From: Enterovibrio baiacu
Lineage (GTDB): Bacteria; Pseudomonadota; Gammaproteobacteria; Enterobacterales; Vibrionaceae
NCBI RefSeq assembly: GCF_004120195.1
Contig: NZ_SCHN01000009.1
Location: 30,800 to 94,799, forward strand
Direction: 5' to 3'
Length of the DNA: 64,000 bases
The notes beneath the pieces were generated by a model. The model searched no databases. It was given only the letters and a program-made list of their open reading frames with translations, and was not told where the DNA came from. Positions 61,149 through 64,000 of the stretch are shown here, piece by piece. The position numbers and the translations under genes are program-made. The stretch's first letter is position 1. Each line of letters begins with the position of its first letter.

Positions 61149-61236
61149 CTAAAATCTGAATCGTCAGCATGCAAGGCTGGCCGTTCTGATTCAAGAGAGT
61201 TGCAGTAAAAGAGTGATGTAAATCTCGTAATGAAAC

Positions 61237-62880
61237 TCATGAGAGGCGCTCCTCAGAAACCGCCAGTCTCAGAGCAAGCATGTGTTCACACGGGCCTTGA
61301 CGAAGTTTGTTTTGATGCCAGAAATGGCACTGACATTCGCCTTTCACCAACCGTTGGTCATTATCAATGCTCAATGCAACGTGGTATTCGTGGGCGTTGT
61401 CCATCACGGAGCCACTCAATGCTGTACCTTGTTGGCTCGATACGGCTTCGCCAACAGACACGAGCTTTGCAGCTACAAAATTTGCGGCTTTCTTTTCGCG
61501 CTCGTTGCTAAAGCGGATTTCATCTAAATCAATCGGTGCGTTGTAGAGAGCACGAAGTCGATACACGTCATTGGTCATGTCATACAACACCAACCCCAGT
61601 TGGCTATATTGCGCCAGAGCGGATTTCACGGTGCTGATATCAAGTTGAAGGCGCGTAGCAAGGCGTTGCGCACTTTCTTGATGTGTTTGCTCAAGGGCTT
61701 GATAAACACGCTGGCTGGTGAGCTGATCCACGGTTTCACGCGGCGCAAGCAAATCGAAGTTTCCCGCTTGAGACCAATCGTTCGCACTCCATCCGGATAA
61801 GCCGAGCGTAAAGGTCAGAGGGCCCATATTGGCAACGTAAAACGAGGGGAGTCCATCGTCCATCAGGTGTACATCAAAGTGATCGGCCACAGGCAATAAG
61901 CGCTCTAGAGTAAGCAGCCGTCTGCGTCCCCAAACACGGATGGAACGTTCTGTGTCACCTTGGTAAATCGAACGGTCAAAGCGAATCACATCGCCCCAAG
62001 GTTCCATCACCACTTGAATGGGTTGGCCTGGCATGAGTTCAAAACGCATGGAACGAGGGCCGACGCGTTCTTTTTTGCGTTTAAGTTGCAGGCACAGGTT
62101 GTGAATGTCCATCGGTTGAAGCCGCAACGTGGTCATTGGCAGCGTCATTGCCGAACTGACTTGCAGGAAACCCCGCACCCAGCTTTCAGGTAAGTCGATT
62201 TTTTTCTCGTCGTACTCTGCGCCGCCAGAGGTTTGGATATTGAACCCGTCAGGATCAATTTTTAGCAATGTGGTGCGGTAATCGCGGATTTTTTGAAACT
62301 CGTTATACAGTTTGGTGGAGTAATCGATATTGGTGGTGCCATAAGCTTGCTCAGACACATTGGCGAACACATCGTATTGGCAACTCAATTTGCCGTAGCT
62401 AGATTCATCTTCAGAAAAGCATTCAAAAAAGACCTGATCGGGATGAATAGTGATCACCGGATCGAGCACGTACCAAGCGTCCATGTCGTGTTTGTAGAGG
62501 TAATTAAAATACGTATTTTGTGCCTTGTAGTAAGGCGCAAGCATCTCGCCTGCTTGGCGGTTCATGTCAGCGAGTTCGGCACTGACTGCATCAAGTTCTG
62601 CTTTCACTTTCCCTGATTGGCTAACGAATTCTGCCAGTAACCGTTCTTCTTCACCCGCTAACCAACGTTGGTATTCCTCGCGGTTTTTGGGCGTAAAGCG
62701 CATGTCCGAAATGACCACATCATGCAAGCTGGACATGGCTTCGCGAAAACGTCGTTTGTCTTTTAGCTCCCCAACAAAAAAGGTCGGTGGCCGAGATAAA
62801 TCCGGTGAAAACGACATGTCCGTTCGTTGGCTGTTGGAACCGACGCGTGAGGCATTGGCGTATCGATAAGTCACTTCCAT
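61237..62880 (-). CDS. SWIM zinc-finger protein of the retron (WHSWIM type)
   Basis: 547 residues from the ATG two bases after the HEAT-type stop; the longer frame is rejected because it lies inside that gene. Residues 85-125 are a coiled coil. A middle region is of mixed alpha/beta type. A winged-helix-like stretch (TSQRVYQALEQTHQESAQRLATRLQLDISTVKSALAQYSQLGLV) comes before the C-terminal SWIM finger (GECQCHFWHQNKL...GPCEHM, a CxCxnCxH zinc site). SWIM domains bind DNA or proteins. As I recall it, a WHSWIM protein is an accessory of type XIII retrons. Confidence 0.82.
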   Translation of the reverse strand: MEVTYRYANASRVGSNSQRTDMSFSPDLSRPPTFFVGELKDKRRFREAMSSLHDVVISDMRFTPKNREEYQRWLAGEEERLLAEFVSQSGKVKAELDAVSAELADMNRQAGEMLAPYYKAQNTYFNYLYKHDMDAWYVLDPVITIHPDQVFFECFSEDESSYGKLSCQYDVFANVSEQAYGTTNIDYSTKLYNEFQKIRDYRTTLLKIDPDGFNIQTSGGAEYDEKKIDLPESWVRGFLQVSSAMTLPMTTLRLQPMDIHNLCLQLKRKKERVGPRSMRFELMPGQPIQVVMEPWGDVIRFDRSIYQGDTERSIRVWGRRRLLTLERLLPVADHFDVHLMDDGLPSFYVANMGPLTFTLGLSGWSANDWSQAGNFDLLAPRETVDQLTSQRVYQALEQTHQESAQRLATRLQLDISTVKSALAQYSQLGLVLYDMTNDVYRLRALYNAPIDLDEIRFSNEREKKAANFVAAKLVSVGEAVSSQQGTALSGSVMDNAHEYHVALSIDNDQRLVKGECQCHFWHQNKLRQGPCEHMLALRLAVSEERLS

Positions 62881-62882
62881 GT

Positions 62883-64000
62883 TTATTTCCCAACCTCGCT
62901 TAACGTCGTGTTTCGAAGGCTTTTGAGTGAAACGGGCAATGCGAGATCGCTGTGCGATTTTTTCAGGCTCAACATCAGTTTGATGTATTCCGCTTTGTCT
63001 TTTTGGACTGAGGTGAGCGATAAGCGAGTTAGCATTTGGCACAGCATTTCTCGAATAACATCAGAACTATCCGCGTGTGCTTTGAGAAAGCGGATAACGT
63101 TGTCTTTTGCAGGGCGGCCGGTATTTGCTCGCGACAGAACGGAAACGAAATACGGCTGCAATGCGAGAATGGCCGCTTCATTGTTCGCAGCGTGTTGGGG
63201 TAACAGCTGACTGACGAACAGCTCCACATTTGCAGCGGGGTGTTGGCTCAATTGCAACAGATATTGCTCTGCATCGCCTTGGTCGAAATGGGTTTGCACC
63301 AGTTCGCGCCCAAACCTCTGCACGGGTTCGACGACGCTGTCACAGATCGCGACAATTTGGTCGGGTGTCCAGCGATCTCGTGACAGTGTTTCGCGACAGA
63401 ACGTGAAGGCAAATTCTTGTGTATCTGGCCATTCGCTTTCCATGATCGGAACAATGCTGTCCATCTGAACAATGAGCGCTTCGGGGGTATCATCAAAATA
63501 TGTGCGGGCTTTCTCACGCAAGGACAGTGTTGGACTGTTCAGCAACGCGAGCCACTTATCGGCAGAGAAGGCGTCGTGTGATACCTGCTTGTCGAACTGT
63601 TCGGACGCAAGGGTGTGCACCACTTCAGAACGTGCGGTTGCTAAGAGCCAAAGTGTCTCTGAGTTTGCTCGTAATCTGTCTTCACCATGCACACGAAGGA
63701 AATCGGACAATTTGTGTTGCAATGCATCATCAAGTTTGTGCCCGTGTAGCAAAGCGACGATGTGTTCGAAAATCGCCTTCTGGTTTTTCGCGTGACTGGC
63801 TCTGTAAGACGCACCTTGCATGGTTTGCTCAAGCACACTCAAGATGGCGCGCTGATCGGTGTCACTGCTTTTCGTTAACATCTCGAGTAGAAAGTCGAGC
63901 TTGCTTGCCAGTTCATCGCTATCCAGTTTTTTCAGCAGTGCGAGGTTGAACGCGTGAATATCGTGATCATCCGATGAACGGATTGTCTCCAACACGGCAT
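62883..64000 (-). CDS. HEAT/ARM-like repeat protein of the retron, 5' end outside the window
   Basis: At least 370 residues of helical repeats (DSDELASKLDFLLEMLTKSSDTDQRAILSVLEQTM; LLALLNSPTLSLREKARTYFDDTPEALI-type units; AANNEAAILALQPYFVSVLSRANTG). A GTG at 63995 could start it, but the frame stays open to the window edge, so it probably continues. It is separated by two bases from the SWIM gene, so the two are translated together. ARM/HEAT repeats serve as binding scaffolds. Pairing with a SWIM protein and a retron RT points to a retron accessory role. Confidence 0.72.
   Translation of the reverse strand, partial: AVLETIRSSDDHDIHAFNLALLKKLDSDELASKLDFLLEMLTKSSDTDQRAILSVLEQTMQGASYRASHAKNQKAIFEHIVALLHGHKLDDALQHKLSDFLRVHGEDRLRANSETLWLLATARSEVVHTLASEQFDKQVSHDAFSADKWLALLNSPTLSLREKARTYFDDTPEALIVQMDSIVPIMESEWPDTQEFAFTFCRETLSRDRWTPDQIVAICDSVVEPVQRFGRELVQTHFDQGDAEQYLLQLSQHPAANVELFVSQLLPQHAANNEAAILALQPYFVSVLSRANTGRPAKDNVIRFLKAHADSSDVIREMLCQMLTRLSLTSVQKDKAEYIKLMLSLKKSHSDLALPVSLKSLRNTTLSEVGK

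Noticed and set aside
60812..61240. 142-codon minus-strand frame between the SWIM and RT genes
   Set aside because: It runs straight through the a1/a2 repeats and the msd hairpin, has no domain, and is explained by the ncRNA.
1..64000. tRNA, rRNA, CRISPR arrays, insertion sequences, replication origin
   Set aside because: No cloverleaf, regularly spaced repeats, transposase motifs or DnaA-box cluster were recognised on either strand by reading.

Overview
The window reads as chromosomal DNA of a marine gammaproteobacterium of the order Vibrionales. Two blocks support this: an ectA-ectB-ectC-ask ectoine operon, and a DUF3450-TtpC-ExbB-ExbD-TonB-TPR cluster whose gene order matches the Vibrio TonB2 system. 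A second-type EF-G, a long (481-residue) GAPDH and a VF530-type small protein fit the same group. I cannot name the genus from sequence alone. No tRNA, rRNA, CRISPR array, transposase or integrase gene was seen.

Layout. 1-13 kb is mostly metabolic: an acyltransferase, elongation factor G, a DUF302 protein whose end is rewritten by a 7-bp tandem repeat, a large alkaline-phosphatase-fold protein, a sulfite-oxidase-like enzyme with its cytochrome c, a D-threonine-aldolase-like enzyme, and a sterol-desaturase-like protein. Decayed gene fragments (response regulator, RidA) lie between them. 13.5-19.2 kb holds a degenerate receiver protein behind a Fur-box-like site and the six-gene TonB2-type operon. 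20.7-26.6 kb is an accessory region, AT-richer to the eye: a DUF805 pair, a membrane-anchored AraC-type regulator, two segments bounded by integron-like core sites, and a serine-hydrolase/membrane-protein pair with the layout of a toxin and its immunity protein. 26.8-33.4 kb has an alpha/beta hydrolase and an amino-sugar-type cluster (AAC(3)-fold acetyltransferase, GH20-like hydrolase, ROK repressor, MFS transporter). 33.4-49.6 kb carries a di-haem peroxidase, a MOSC protein, a MocR regulator divergent from a beta-hydroxyacid dehydrogenase, an Lrp regulator, the ectoine operon, GAPDH, an ECF sigma factor with a convergent YCII protein, and a YjfC/YjfM/YjfL-like trio. 50-58.9 kb has a paralogous RsgA GTPase behind a possible 13-codon leader peptide, a prolyl oligopeptidase, pqiABC, a mutarotase-like protein and a NUDIX hydrolase.

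The most interesting system is at 59.0-64.0 kb on the minus strand: a retron. Gene order in transcription is a HEAT/ARM-like repeat protein (running off the window edge), a SWIM zinc-finger protein, a structured non-coding region with 14-nt complementary a1/a2 ends and a long msd-type hairpin, and a retron reverse transcriptase with NAxxH, YADD and VTG motifs. The reverse transcriptase carries a charged linker and two predicted C-terminal transmembrane helices. The gene set matches what I recall as type XIII retrons (ARM plus WHSWIM). The membrane-anchored reverse transcriptase is the least expected part.

All functional calls come from reading motifs and recalling families. No database search or folding program was run.
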